DNA of 64,000 bases, from contig JAMWFC010000079.1 in NCBI GenBank assembly GCA_027475525.1, positions 409,530 to 473,529 of the forward strand. The letters are read 5' to 3'. Positions 33,401-44,215 of this stretch are shown piece by piece. The notes below the pieces were generated by a model. That model worked only from the letters and a program-made list of their open reading frames with translations, searched no databases and had not been told where the DNA came from. The number at the start of each line of letters is the position of its first letter. Within the stretch, counting starts at the first letter, position 1. A program made the translations under genes and the position numbers. Origin of the DNA: Macrolepiota albuminosa (taxonomy: Eukaryota > Basidiomycota > Agaricomycetes > Agaricales > Agaricaceae).

Positions 33401-34745
33401 TGTAGCCAAGTTCACGACTCTTCGAGTATTTCTTACATTGGCGGCTACCTTGGACCTTGAGATACATCAAATTGATGTAGTCGGAGCGTACCTGGAGGGA
33501 AATCTCGACGAAGAAATTTACATGAAAACGCCTTCGGGAGTTAAAGGTGCACCGTACTGGAAACTGATTAAGGCCCTCTACGGCCTAAAACAAGCTGGTA
33601 GAAAGTGGAAAGAAAAATTACACGAAGTTCTAACAAGTCTGGGTTTTAAAGCTTCGAATGCCGATGATTGCCTCTATCTTCTGTACGACAAAGACAAAAT
33701 CGTTCTTATTGTAATAGTCTACGTGGATGACATGCTTATAGCTGGTCATAACATCTCTCAAATCGCGTCCTTCAAAAGGAATATCGATAAACGTTTCGAA
33801 ATAACAGACCTGGGCGAGATTCATTACGTGCTGGGCCTACAGATCAAACGTGATCGCCCCAATCACATCATATATCTAAATCAGTCTCGTTATATCGACT
33901 CGATTTTAGAACGATTTGGAATGTCGACTTGTCATCCCGTAGCCACCCCTCTCGTCACTAATCACAATTTATCGTTATTGCAATGTCCTCAAACCGAGGA
34001 TGAACGCATTTCATATCGATTGTATTCAGGCGGCATTAATTATCTATCCCTCATCGGCTCGTTACTCTACGCTACCCAGACACGCCCCGACATACAGTTC
34101 GCGGTGAATTTACTAGCTCGATTTTCTGATAATCCTGGGGTTAATCATTTTGCTGCGTGCAAAAGAGTCTTACGCTACTTAAAGGGCACCAAGGAATACT
34201 GCTTAAGACTGGGTGGTCTATCAACCAACGAGATGCGTCTTGTAGGGTGGAGCGATGCCAATTGGGCGCAAGATAACCACGATAGACGATCCGTTAGCGG
34301 TTGGTGTTTCGATATAAATGGTGGAATGGTTTCTTGGTCTTCAAAGAAGCAATCGGTTACGGCTACCTCGACCGTCGAAGCCGAATACATTGCTTCATCA
34401 AATGCAACTAGGGAGGCAATTTGGCTACGAAACCTTCTCAAAGATCTTCAGTTTCAACAAACCGAGGCCACCATCATCCACACCGACAGCACCGGAAGTA
34501 TAGCACTCTCAAAGAATCCCGTAGGTCACTCTCGAGCTAAACATATCGACATCCGTTATCACTTCATACGCGAACACATTTCCCGCAATAATATTCAGTT
34601 ACGACATATCTCTACACACGAAATGATCGCAGACGCGTTAACAAAAGCCTTACCGCGCGAAACGTTCGAAAAACATCGTGATAATATGGGAGTCGTATTA
34701 CCAGTCTCATCGTCAAGTGGGAGTGTCGAAGGATATGACGTATGA
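30408..34745 (+). CDS. Copia gag-pol polyprotein
   Basis: 1445 aa in one frame. Order: Gag with UBN2/DUF4219-like start (LQFPKFNGTNYHTWSDNM); zinc knuckle CHNCGEKGHWSPKC at about residue 289 (CX2CX4HX4C); aspartic protease LLLDSAASCHM (about 345; DSA instead of the usual DSG/DTG); integrase zinc site LWHRRLGHIS (about 483) with CSGC; integrase catalytic Asp in VMDITGP (about 548), Asp in RTDNGNEF (about 611) and Glu in QNGIAERA (about 647); RT with YVDDMLIAG (about 1106); RNase H with SDANWAQD (about 1282) and VEAEYIA. This protease-integrase-RT order defines copia. The last eight codons and the TGA lie inside the 3' LTR. All catalytic residues are present. Confidence 0.95.
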   Translation: MGPAVANETSTSETLQFPKFNGTNYHTWSDNMKSALQAKALWGVVSGREPRPPKPPIDYPDLMTTTCPTSDQPPQVVYKQGPDLMKALQSKDFSTWQTARDKYEHWLNKDDSAMGLIRNSIEYTQRETIVDLDTSQKIWEHMKKNYVDQQSGINIHYYYQQLYAKRWDGNSPLADHLGFYMSIRRRFTEAGHNVDDYTILNAMLLSLPRTPTWEVVKQNLLSRGASLTLETVTTELLSVYDRITLENNSTNKTLAFLSTRNNTSSGSRTKSVQRRVPRIKRQPKPDDVCHNCGEKGHWSPKCPKPKLPRSSGSTNISVSTLESGAREVGKVLMATYDGMPTGLLLDSAASCHMVADLGYYVNYQGIENQYISVGGMNALPVTGKGTIAFRTYLPSGTNDVQLHDVLHIPTLGANLISLGLLQRAGATINGLTYGISLSWNNKEFLHANLIGSHGTLYRIEILTMGITDNHVAYIANESTMRLWHRRLGHISPRAIKYMMDQQMVTGIKIKLPQEFDRLCSGCAEGKSVRPPLPDSSQTKYELNELLVMDITGPMSVATWDGNRYAMVTVEASKRFPTGRLLKSKDEVNDAVRDTTALYERSGGKFVKCIRTDNGNEFVNSTLRKFCALNGIKHQTTNPYRPQQNGIAERAIAVIMEMVRSMLHGAKMDLRYWGEAFMYAVHIRSITPTSALQGKIPFTEWYGRKPDLAHLRIFGSLGWAHVPKEVRQGKLESRAVRVRMLGWWADETKGYRLEDLENGKLITSRDVEFYEDDTPSELARLDLGLTQSTTEEINEFINTATYPESEHARQVSIRNPSSESEVEAQLEDLQPSDNESVSTPTEDLRYPSPAPQSDTARTPTPLNPPPAPRKRSKWSDLPQREPSTRLKRLPTRYRQGENDESDNHMAFVAVSGPNVETALLSADAHKWQEAITAEYNQLVKRGVFEEVDHLPPGKKAVGSKVVLKEKLDENGKLAKYKARIVAQGFSQVHGIDYNETFSSVAKFTTLRVFLTLAATLDLEIHQIDVVGAYLEGNLDEEIYMKTPSGVKGAPYWKLIKALYGLKQAGRKWKEKLHEVLTSLGFKASNADDCLYLLYDKDKIVLIVIVYVDDMLIAGHNISQIASFKRNIDKRFEITDLGEIHYVLGLQIKRDRPNHIIYLNQSRYIDSILERFGMSTCHPVATPLVTNHNLSLLQCPQTEDERISYRLYSGGINYLSLIGSLLYATQTRPDIQFAVNLLARFSDNPGVNHFAACKRVLRYLKGTKEYCLRLGGLSTNEMRLVGWSDANWAQDNHDRRSVSGWCFDINGGMVSWSSKKQSVTATSTVEAEYIASSNATREAIWLRNLLKDLQFQQTEATIIHTDSTGSIALSKNPVGHSRAKHIDIRYHFIREHISRNNIQLRHISTHEMIADALTKALPRETFEKHRDNMGVVLPVSSSSGSVEGYDV
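34715..34723 (+). other. Polypurine tract of copia element
   Basis: aagtgggag immediately before the 3' LTR, the expected place for plus-strand priming; it lies within the coding frame. Confidence 0.6.
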
Positions 34746-35044
34746 TACTGATTACTCTTCAATGACATCACAGTTACCTCATACACGCGTATGTTTTCCT
34801 TTTCTCACCATGATGTATTTCTTATCCTGTTATGACATAATTTACTTACATTCACGTCTATAAATACTATGTGAAAACCTGGGGTCATGTCATCTTTTCG
34901 GCATTGACTCCAGGTATGCCATTTACTGTATATTATTATATTATTCTTACTTATGTCATCTTTTCGGCATTGACTCCAGTCTATCTTTGTATTAACTACT
35001 ATACGCGAATATACATATTATCGTTGCGCAATAATGCTGCGACA
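34724..35044 (+). repeat. 3' LTR of copia element
   Basis: 321 bp, no difference from the 5' LTR seen by eye. Followed by TATCC (35045-35049). Confidence 0.95.
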
Positions 35045-35049
35045 TATCC

Positions 35050-37560
35050 TGGCCCAGTGTAACCTCGTTATTGGTCAGAAATTGGCTGAGAATCCCACGT
35101 CAAGAGGCAACGTAGACGACGATAGCATTCCCATGCTGTAAACGGCGTGCTCATCAGTGATTTGCCAGCAACACAACTTATCTCACTACCTTGACTGATC
35201 AATTTTGAAAGTTCGATTGACGCGAACAATTCAACCTTTTTTGTGATCTGAATTGACTGCTGCTGTGGATACATGTATGTCTTTGAGTTTTCTGCCAACA
35301 CTATACGAGCTGATCGTCGTCGCGTTTTGTTTTCAGCATTACACACCACGAGAGACTCTGAATCGTGTGTGTGTCCTCAGACAAGAGCATAAAGGTTATT
35401 CGAAGACTGAAAGCAGAATGAGTTCAAAACATTGTGCTGCCAGGTTGAGCACATAGCATAAGGGAAAAAACATACGAGGTTGGACGTTGAATGAACGATA
35501 AGCGTGACTCAGGAGAATAGCATGATCGACAATAGGAAACTGACGCTGGAATCAAGTGGGAATAGTAAGCAGACGTTCAAGGGTTGGGGGTATTAATGTG
35601 AAATTGTTAGGTTATTCAAGTTTGACGAGCAGAAATTGAACGCATAATAAGCAGGACACTTGAGGTTTCCTTATTGTTGATCCTCGAGGTCCGTAGATCG
35701 ATTGTGCCAAAAAAGAGTGTTTGTTTCTATCTCGCCGTAATAGCACCTTTCTTACAATATCATCCTGTCATGAGATTAACAACTGGTAACTGCGAGTGAG
35801 ATGAAGAATGGCTAATTCTGATGCCAGACGCACCACCTAAGAGTTGAATAGTTCACGTTCTGGCAAGGCAGCGTCTATCCTTCAGTCTCTAGATACTAAG
35901 TACTGGTTACACGATCTCAAGCACGATTAAATCGTAGTAAGTGACCGTCAAAGAAATACGATGTATTTGAATAAGTTCCCTTTAACTACTGGCTTTAGTC
36001 CTACCTACCTGCCTGTCTGACCGTTTTTAGTGTAAGACCTGTGGCACATACGCGTCCGCAATCTCTGAAAATCAAATCTCCATGTCCATCTTGCCCGTTG
36101 TAGGTTACCCAGACCTATCTATGAGTTACAACCATACCAGGGTAAGTCGTTTGTCAGACATTAGTTGAACCAACCATCGATATGCACTTACAGAACACGC
36201 TGGACAAACTCCACCGTTATATCACCTGCATGCGGCATCCCGGCCACACTGGTGTCAAGCACAGTGTCAAATTTTGGCCGCACCAGATTGTTGTCGTCGT
36301 ATTGGTAGCCTTCCATTTGTATTTCGGCCCAACCTCTCGTGGACATTCATACACCCAGTTTTGTGGGAACGTTCTTTCCCAGGTAGGATTTCAATAATGC
36401 GCAGGTGGTGAAGTGTCACTATGTAAGCAATTCGTTGTTGATCTTTGAAACGGCGAGGATGCCATGACGTAACGTACGTTCTCAAGGATTGTATGACTTT
36501 AAAGAAAAACATACGGCCAAATACTATCGGACGACCTGAAGAAACCAGGGAAAGTGACGACCAGCACCGTTAATAAAATACTCGCATGCAACATCCAGCG
36601 GTCACAGCCGGGAAGATCAGCGAAGGAAAACGTACGATTGAAACCGTCAAGCGTCGCGCAGAGATAAAATAGACTGAAACATCAAGGCAGACGCTGAATG
36701 CAGTGGAAGTTGTCATTAAGGGTTTAATAAGATGAGGTCACGAAACAGTCGATCAATTAGACTACAAATTAATGACCGTGGGTAAGTAACCTGTCCAGCA
36801 ACTGTTTTCGCCAACTCTTGTTTGAATGAATGCGGCCAGCGCTGACCATTTTTCTATTCTTTGTGGCTCATAGCGCCTGTGGAGGACCCGCAAGTGGCGG
36901 GCTTTATCCTCCAGGCCTTGTTCCTCTCATAAATCGTGCCAACAGCCTCTTGTCTCTCGGTCAACTCGAAGCAGCTTGAATATACTCCGAGGCAATCGAG
37001 CAATCTCCTGCCGACTATTTGCTGTACTACAAGCGTGCCATAGCATACTTCTCCTTGTCTTGACATCCTGCTGCACTCGAAGACTTTGACAAAGTCTTGT
37101 CTTTGACATCAGGGACGTTCGACAATGCCAATCGCATGGATACACACGTGAGAAGGTCACTTTGACCTTGCTAAGGAGTCATTAGGACTGTGCGTCAGGG
37201 ACAAAGGTGCGAATGACAAAACAACAGTGCTCCAGGAGAGTATCAACACGGAATAGCAATGGAGGCGAAGATGGAGAGAGAATGCGAGACCCAGCTGGGG
37301 AACGTGTGCGTAGAAAGTGCCAGTGCTGCATTGCGCAGTGCAAGCCACTCAATTGACATTCGGTCCGTCCGCGCCAAATGCGCCCTCATCACAGGCGATC
37401 TCACGCGCGTGATTTGTCTCTCTTCGTGTTCCCAATTAACATATCTGCGCCACCAGCTGCCTGCCACACCTCCTCCCACCCTTGACAACACTCCTCATGA
37501 CTCTCTTCCACCTTTCTCATTTCCTATTGTCACCATCTCCCGCTCCCCTTAACAATCTTA
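35050..37560. other. Unassigned region with exon-like pieces
   Basis: No firm gene. A minus-strand frame at about 36190-36345 (YQYDDNNLVRPKFDTVLDTS, then AGMPHAGDITVEFVQRV) and another at 35068-35349 look protein-like but are unrecognised. Plus-strand pieces at 37259-37552 are low-complexity. Confidence 0.35.
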
Positions 37561-38570
37561 GCCTATGACTCAGACTCAAAACCTTGTCTCGTGCTCCACT
37601 GTCTCTTAAAATCTTTCGACTGCAACTTCGCCGAGCTCAAGGAGCTCTGAACCAAAGAGGACCACTGAGACATCATCGCCGTCGCCGGCCCCGCGAAAGG
37701 GAAAAAGGGCGACTTCCTCAGTAAGTTTGACAAAGCACTCAAGGAGCACACCGACCGTGCGCAGATACTTCCACCACAGCTCGCAGCACGACAGCATACG
37801 CCTGAGATCCCGCTTCCGAACGCATTTAAGACATCATTGCCGCCAGGAGCTCGTCTGGGCGCTGTGCAAGGCGTACACACAGGTCGGTTACAGGAAGGGG
37901 ATGATAGGAAAATGGTGTGAGGAGCTTTTGGGAATGCACGGGTGCGAGGAGGATGTGGATGGATTAGTTGGGAGAGAGGAGGTGCTCCTGGGGAAACAGG
38001 AGTGGGAGGAGGCGGTTCAGGTGCTGTCGAAGGCATTTGAGAAGAGTGGACAGAGTAATCACGATGTATGTTGCCTTTGTGCTGGCATGTGCTTGCAAGC
38101 TCATCAATCACGTTTGTAGATCCACTTGCGGCTTCAGCGTGCGCAGAAGCTGCTCAAGCAGAGCAAACAAAAGAATTACAAAACCATGCTCATCGTCTTC
38201 ATCTAGCCGGATGGCAGTGAAGAAGGCTCACCCAGACAAGGGTGGTTCGGAAGCTAAGATGGCCACCATCAACGAGGCCTACGAGGTCCTCAGCAACGCC
38301 GGTAAGCATCATCACCATTTCTTTACGCCTTCCATGTCCTGCCTTCACTTCCCAACTACTAACACCTACCTCCTTCTGACAGAGCTCCGTGCGCGCTTTA
38401 ACAACAGCGAGGACCCGAATGATCCGATGAGGCAACAGGGCAGGCACGCATATTCCTTTGCCGTGGGTGGGCACCCTTTCACGCATTTCTTCCAGCAGGG
38501 CGGGTTCCCTGGTGCTGGTAGCCACGGCGGGCCATTCCAATTTCATTTTAAACGTGGGGGACGGTGAGCA
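37561..38570 (+). pseudogene. DNAJC3/P58IPK-like TPR-J-domain co-chaperone relic
   Basis: Family segments appear in order but in changing frames: SDSKPCLVLHCLLKSFD and FAELKEL (37566-37640, followed by TGA stops), AVAGPAKGKKGDFLSKFDKA (about 37677-37735), QELVWALCKAYTQ, GCEEDVDGLVGREE, EWEEAVQVLSKAFEKSG (to about 38055), then LRLQRAQKLLKQSKQ (about 38125-38165). The J domain keeps helix II with the HPD motif (KKAHPDKGG, about 38220-38245) and NEAYEVLSN, but helix I and the start of helix II are missing, and a TAG precedes HPD. A Gly/Phe-rich tail with DPNDP and FFQQGGFPGAG ends at a TGA near 38567. Intact members are ER TPR co-chaperones of Hsp70. Not functional as assembled. Confidence 0.75.
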
Positions 38571-39344
38571 CTGGGTGGTAAGCAGGGTATTGGAAGTGTA
38601 TGAGCATTCGCGAGAGAAGATAGTTGGCATCAATATAATCGGACTGGAGTTCTGCGATTAGTTACGTTGGTGTGACTAAACTGAAGTCACAGATAATGTT
38701 ACTGTCTTTCCTATAGCCTCAGTTTCCACAAAAGTCCTCATGGCTGACATTAAACAAGTTGCCAAGTCCTCTAACAATTGGAATGTCAATGACTTGGATG
38801 CATAAAATATTGTGACAGAGACAACTTGGATATTAATGCCGATCTATTGATCAATATCGACGTCACCAGGCATGTGGATGATCCTGCAGTCCTGCAGTAC
38901 GAGCCTTTCTGCAACGTCTAATCTTGGCCGAAAAGTTCCACCGTATGTTCCTAGGTCTTTCTCTTGTGAGCGTTATCTGATGCTTATCTATCATGCAGTC
39001 AAGTTGTAGAGTAAAGCAAACAATATAAGTTCCTCAGAGCTTTACGGAGTGGGTAAAGACTGCTGAGGGTGTTCGGCCGACGTTCCGAGCCAGGAAAAAT
39101 AAGATGGACAAAGACTTGTAAATACGGCGGGGCGCTGATGGCGCTGCCCGCAGTAGGGTCCCTACGAAGTAATCAAGAAGAAAAAAATAAATGAAATAAA
39201 ATAACATATCGTACTCCTGGTAGGTGCTGGACATCTCTGTCAACACAAGTCCTTCGTCATGCATTATGCCATGGCTCTTTTCCAAGTTCTCAGCTTTAAT
39301 TCTCACGATGCTGTCTTAATGGCGCGTAATCCAGTCCAGTTCAT
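38571..39344. other. Unassigned, possibly decayed coding DNA
   Basis: A plus-frame fragment NADLLINIDVTRHVDDPAV (about 38835-38895) looks protein-like, interrupted by stops. Unrecognised. Confidence 0.3.
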
Positions 39345-39720
39345 CAATTGCGGCATTACTCGTGAGGCGGAGATTGATGTGTGCCTCATGTCTGTTGTTG
39401 ACGGCACGATATAATTCGGTTTTTAGGAGTAAAAAATCGAGGCACTAACACCATATCCCGATGATCAGCTTATTGCTGAGGCTATCGCTGCCGTTGCATT
39501 TAATAACGAGATTCGAGCCGATTCCAGGTTACCTATTAAGGATATGGTCTATGCCCCCCGTGATTGCGATGGTTGGAACGCGCCCGGCTTTTTACAAGAT
39601 TCATGTGAGCCAAGATCTTATTCAAGTGGTGGCGGCGGGGGGTGCATCCGGAGCGGGAGACTGTTGTGAAGAGGTGTATACTTCGTCCTGGGACGATGAA
39701 TGATCGTGCATCTAGGAAGG
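39345..39720 (+). pseudogene. Frameshifted relic of an unidentified protein
   Basis: Three frames each carry a protein-like piece: VQFINCGITREAEIDVC (about 39335-39390), PYPDDQLIAEAIAAVAFNNE followed by ADSRLPIKDMVY (about 39450-39560), then MVGTRPAFYKIHVSQDLIQV (about 39570-39630). Frame changes and a TAA within the first part indicate a dead copy. I do not recognise the family. Confidence 0.45.
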
Positions 39721-40510
39721 TTGTTATTCAGCACGTTTTCACAATGTTGTGAATGAATTTATTGAGGATGTTCGCTGTTACTTCTATTTGGTTACGGACT
39801 TGTACAAGTATATATGAACAACGTTGTATCAGTTCCTTTCCGCAGACTCTATGAACAAAAATTGAGTACTCTGATTTCAGAGCTTGAAATACTCCATATT
39901 ATTCTAAACTCATTCACAAAACAAACTAATTTCAAAGATACTTGAACCCATAGCTGCCAATATCACCGAACAGCCCCACACCGTCTTGGGCAAACTACAG
40001 GACAAACTAAGGAAGTCTGTAAGTGTTTCAAGAGAGTAGACTAACCCTACGTACCTCGGCACACGCGAGCCCACAAACTCAAAGTTCATGGGCTCTCTTA
40101 TTGGCATGGCACGTGAAGACCCCTCCCCACGTCAAAGAGGGAACGTAGAGGAGGGATGAGGTGTCGGAGGGGGGTGCGAAGGATCAGATCAAAGCCATCA
40201 AAGTGGGCAGATGGTCGTGGTCTTGGGCAACGACAGCGGCGGGTCTGAAAATCTCATTTGAGGCTGTGGACGTCGGCACTGGTGACGATGAACTGTAGGA
40301 ACATGTGAGCAAGGTGACAAGTGCGCACGTAGACTCTACGTACCGTAATTGAATTTTTCTTGGTGGGGGAACAAGATCGACGTTCAACACAAAGTTCGTC
40401 GGTCGACGGTGGAGTCGTCCATGATTTCGAGTAGTAATCACATGTGCGTCCTAGCAAGAAGATTAAAGAAATGAATGTACAAAAAGTGTTGAAGTGGAGA
40501 GAAAAAAAAC
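39721..40510. other. Unassigned
   Basis: No gene seen; short frames on both strands without signatures. Confidence 0.4.
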
Positions 40511-40990
40511 CTAAGCCTTGTGAAATTTCTAAGTTGAGTTCCAAGCTGAAACAGCCTCCTGAAGCAGCCTCTAGTTTCGCTGATTATGCGAGCACTGCAG
40601 TGGACAGTGATGCAGTCTACAAGGCCACCCAGAGTCTTTCTAGTGTCACCGCTAACGCTGCTCCGCGGACCCTAGATAGCACCAACGATTATGTATACTC
40701 TACTTGGGATGACAGGAAGCTAAGGAATTACCTAGAGTGAAAAGGCGTCGTGGTAGAGGAGCAGGCAAGCTAAAGTCGCAATGATCCCCTCGGTTTAATG
40801 TACGACTCATATGCCAAGGTCACTCATTCACTTGGTCGGATTCTCAGCTCAATCAGTGGCTTGTTGAAAACAGGATAGTCAAGAGTAACCGCTCAGTAAA
40901 AGCGAGAGAAGATGCGGAAGCTCGTCGAGTAAGAACGAGAATTTCGAGACGATGTATCTGAGACCATATCTAGAAGATGCGAGCTCTGAA
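40511..40990 (+). pseudogene. Ish1/MSC1-domain stress protein relic
   Basis: The frame from about 40520 reads EAASSFADYASTAVDSDAVY, KATQSLSSV, then DYVYSTWDDRKLRNYLE, the diagnostic core of the Ish1 repeat found in fungal nuclear-envelope/stress proteins (Ish1, Msc1). A TGA follows at 40738-40740, but the same reading continues KGVVVEEQAS, stop, and later MYDSYAKVTHSL. The rest of the family (N-terminal signal, further Ish1 repeats) is absent. Fragmentary and interrupted, so a relic. Confidence 0.6.
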
Positions 40991-42732
40991 AGTCAATCTG
41001 TGTAAGCCACGTCGTCGAGCCTAGCCTTGCGTCTGACTCGAATTGCAGGACACGAACTCAGTCAACGACGGCGCCGCCCACAACAACACCAACACTGTCC
41101 AACACACTGCCGACCACGTCAGCCACCGCCAGCTCCCAGTGCGCCGCCCGCCAACACCACAACCGACAACTCTCCAAGCAGTCCCAGTCCAATCGCCACC
41201 AGTAGCACTTGCGTACGCACATCCGCAGCAGGCGCAGGTATACGCCGATTATGCCCAGGCACATTCGTACCCAGGACACTGCGTACAACTCGCATTCGAA
41301 TCCGTACGCCGCGAGTCGATCATCGGTCATTCAACATACCACGTCAGTAAAGCGGACAATGAACGTACTTCTCAACACCAGTCTTCCTAGGCCTAGGAAG
41401 CATCCTCTCTGCAAGCTGGCAGCGCTGCACGGGGTTTAACGACCCCAATTTCCATACGTTCTACGACGGGAGATGAGGTTCCAGTTGCAGGATCTGTCTC
41501 GCTTGCACTAGTGGTAAGTATTGTCCACAGAGCGCTCGGATCTGGTGCAGTGCGATTCTACGCAGGTCCAGGAACCGTCTGTATCGATAGATGTGTTCGA
41601 TATCCGTAGCCGATGGTCCAAATTTGCTGTAGCCAAAGCCGACTGCGGCGACAACAGCTACAGTAATAGCAGCTTCCTGAGAGACTTTGAAAATAACCCA
41701 TGAAAAGCACAATTCGATAAACGGTATTCAAGCAAAGTCTCCCTGACGTGGAGTTAACACGTGTTTGCGTCAGCGCGTATACACAGACAAAGAACGCGTA
41801 ATTCTTGAGCTGCTGATCCCTTGTCAGACTTCCAGACTGTCACTTCAGGATGAAAATCGGTTCAGAGCTATGGTACAATTAGTTCGATGTATGTGGTGCA
41901 ATATTTGTAAGTAACTGACTCTCCGTCCGATATTATTGACTGAGGATGATGTTCCTGCAGGCATGTGCGACACCACACGGCTGGAGCATTACTGGTTTTC
42001 TATAGCTACGAGAGCAGTACAATCACTCCTTGGACTCTATGCTTGTTTAATAAGATGTTATTGCTGGGGATTCAACACTCTTCGTCCTCTCATTTGTCTT
42101 TTTCCTAAGACCCGACTATCTCTGATCTACGCTAACTGTGCCCTTTCTTGTTGTTCCGCTAAGGAATTATTTTATCTCCCTATGCGTTATAAAAAGCTCT
42201 ACTAAGAATGTTTTTGCTGGATTTTCTGTGGTCTACGTGGATTTTGTCGAAGTTCATCCTGACGACGTACATACATCAGTAGTCTATATTTAGTGCTCGA
42301 CTGTTTCCTGACCCATAAATTCAGTGACTTGTAATATGTATTGGGAGTGAGATAGTATGATTATATAGATTCCACGATAGACTTTGCGCTCACTTTCCTA
42401 CTGATATTAGAGAGTTGGTGAAAGGGAGAAGTTCAGTACACATACCTTTTGGTGCGATTTTTGCGTGTTGTGCCTCCTTGAAGTTATCATCACGGTTCGT
42501 GTTAGGGACGAAATCATCTCTCTGGTATTACAATAGGATAGTAATAGAAACAACAGTCGCAAAAAGTAGTCTTACAAGTCTTTTATCATTTTTACGTATC
42601 AATTTCTTGACGAGGTCAGATGCATGCAAGATATTTTCAGTGACAGGGATAGTTCGAATGGAGGGCATAGCAGATTCCTATCATATTCTCATCGGTGATA
42701 GTAGTGCATGGTATAGATAATGGTGTTCCGCT
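40991..42732. other. Unassigned; one Gln/Pro-rich open frame
   Basis: The plus frame 41043-41390 encodes a Gln/Pro/Ala-rich segment (PVALAYAHPQQAQVYADYAQ) that could be an exon of a low-complexity protein; no family seen. The rest is AT-rich without a recognised gene. Confidence 0.35.
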
Positions 42733-43565
42733 CGACCTCTTGCGACTTGAAAAAGCGGTAGAGTTATCTGCTGTGGAGGACGGCGCTATGTACTCGATTT
42801 GAGGTGAGGTTTGGTAGCGAACATTTGTTCACACCTTGGACTAATCATCAGACGGCATGTCATTAAAAATATTGGCTCATGTTACCTTGGACAGGGAACA
42901 ACAAGCGGCAAGATGGATTCACGAGGCTTATGGGCTCGGGCTGGAAAAAGTACGCTTTCGATGAACTAGTTCGTGTCTGAGGGTGAGTAAGTAATGCAGC
43001 TCAGAGACTGTTGTCGTCGACCACGCTTGGCAGGAGGGCAAGATGAATAAGGCGTGGAATTCCAGTTATATCAAGAGCGTGGTCTGCGACGTCTTCAACG
43101 AGTTACTACGTGCCAAAGCCGACGCGAATCATTTTCAGAGGAATACGAACGCAGGCAAAGTAGAACCGTGCTCTTATGGCCGCCTGGAAATAAGTTTCTC
43201 AGGTTCACGGGCCAGGGGATGGGTACCCATGCAGGACATTCCACCGCTGAAATGAGAGGGTGTCCGCTATCGTCGACCAACCATTGTTCTGGGACATAGC
43301 GCAAGAATGTCGTCTGCGAAAATGGATGCTTGCCGATTGCAGGGTAAGAGGCAAGTGGTTGGTCCCCCTTTTTTGCAGTTGCTTCGGCTTGCTGACTCAC
43401 TGGAGCCGAGCTACAATCTGTCTAAAACGAGATATCAATGTGCTTTCTTTCTTAAATAAGGATGGCGTGATCCCGTGTCTCCGGGAGGCTGGCGCAACTA
43501 TTTTTTCGACCAAACGATATCTAGACGGACGTCAATTTAGTACGTGCTGTGGTAGTGTCATACTA
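42733..43565 (+). repeat. Diverged dispersed repeat / gene-family relic, copy 2
   Basis: Partner of 16191-16886. The left block reads LLRLEKAVELSAVEDGA; the right block reads DGVIPCLREAGAT followed by TKRYLDG, preceded by an acceptor-like taaataag and followed by gtacgtgc, which looks like an exon. The middle is less similar and about 140 bp longer than copy 1. Confidence 0.6.
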
Positions 43566-43744
43566 TTGTTGTTGCTTTAGCTGTTTAGGATAATATTGAG
43601 GCAGGGTAAGATAGGAATGAGAAAAGAAATTGAATAGCAGTTGGATAGACAAGATTGAGTCACAGCATTTGTCCAAGAGAAAGAGGTGGCAATAAGCAGA
43701 TAGGCAGACATCAAATGTGTCCAGAATAAACATAGGGTAGATAG

Positions 43745-44215
43745 GCCATACATCCAATAAATGCATCAAATGAGCACACCAGAAGTCATGAGGCTTGGTG
43801 CATTTGTCCAAGACAAAGGGGTGACAATGGGAGATGAGCAGGCATCAAATGAGCCCACCAAGAGTCGTGGGGCTTGGTGCATTTGTCCAGGACAAAGGGG
43901 TGACAATGGGAGATGAGCAGGCATCAAATGAGCGCACCAAGAGTCATGAGGCTTGATGCATTTGTCCAGGACAATGAGCACACCAGGAGTCATGAGGCTT
44001 GGTGCATTTGTCCAGGACAAAGGGGTGAGGATGAGCGGGCATCAAGCGCACCAAGAGTCATGAGGCTTGGTGCATTTGTCCAGGACAAAGGGGTGAGGAT
44101 GAGCAGGCATCAAGTGCACCAAGAGTCATGAGGCTTGGTGCATTTGTCCAGGACAAAGGGGTGACAATGGGAGATGAGCAGGCATCAAATGAGTGTACCA
44201 GGAGTCATGAGGCTA
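43745..44215 (+). repeat. Minisatellite, about 7 irregular units
   Basis: Unit up to 79 bp with the constant core gaggcttggtgcatttgtcc followed by aggacaa. Cores near 43790, 43870, 43950, 43995, 44062, 44127 and a final partial one at 44205. Shorter units lack the tgacaatgggagatgagcag part. Open frames here are repeat-derived. Confidence 0.9.

Larger units (their letters stand above)
30083..35044 (+). mobile_element. Complete Ty1/copia LTR retrotransposon
   Basis: 4962 bp, bounded by 321-bp LTRs that look identical and begin TGTCGAAGG and end GCGACA. A 5-bp target duplication TATCC flanks it (30078-30082 and 35045-35049). It has a primer site, one uninterrupted 1445-codon gag-pol frame and a purine tract, so it appears complete and young. 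Orientation is plus. It lies about 400 bp from a tRNA-Leu gene. Confidence 0.97.

Noticed and set aside
37563..38111. 182-codon antisense open frame
   Set aside because: It mirrors the DNAJC3-like relic; no signature and no splice logic on the minus strand.
43766..44131. Open frames in the minisatellite
   Set aside because: Created by the repeat periodicity on both strands.
43745..44215. CRISPR-like array
   Set aside because: Repeats are direct and without unique spacers of fixed size; eukaryotic context.
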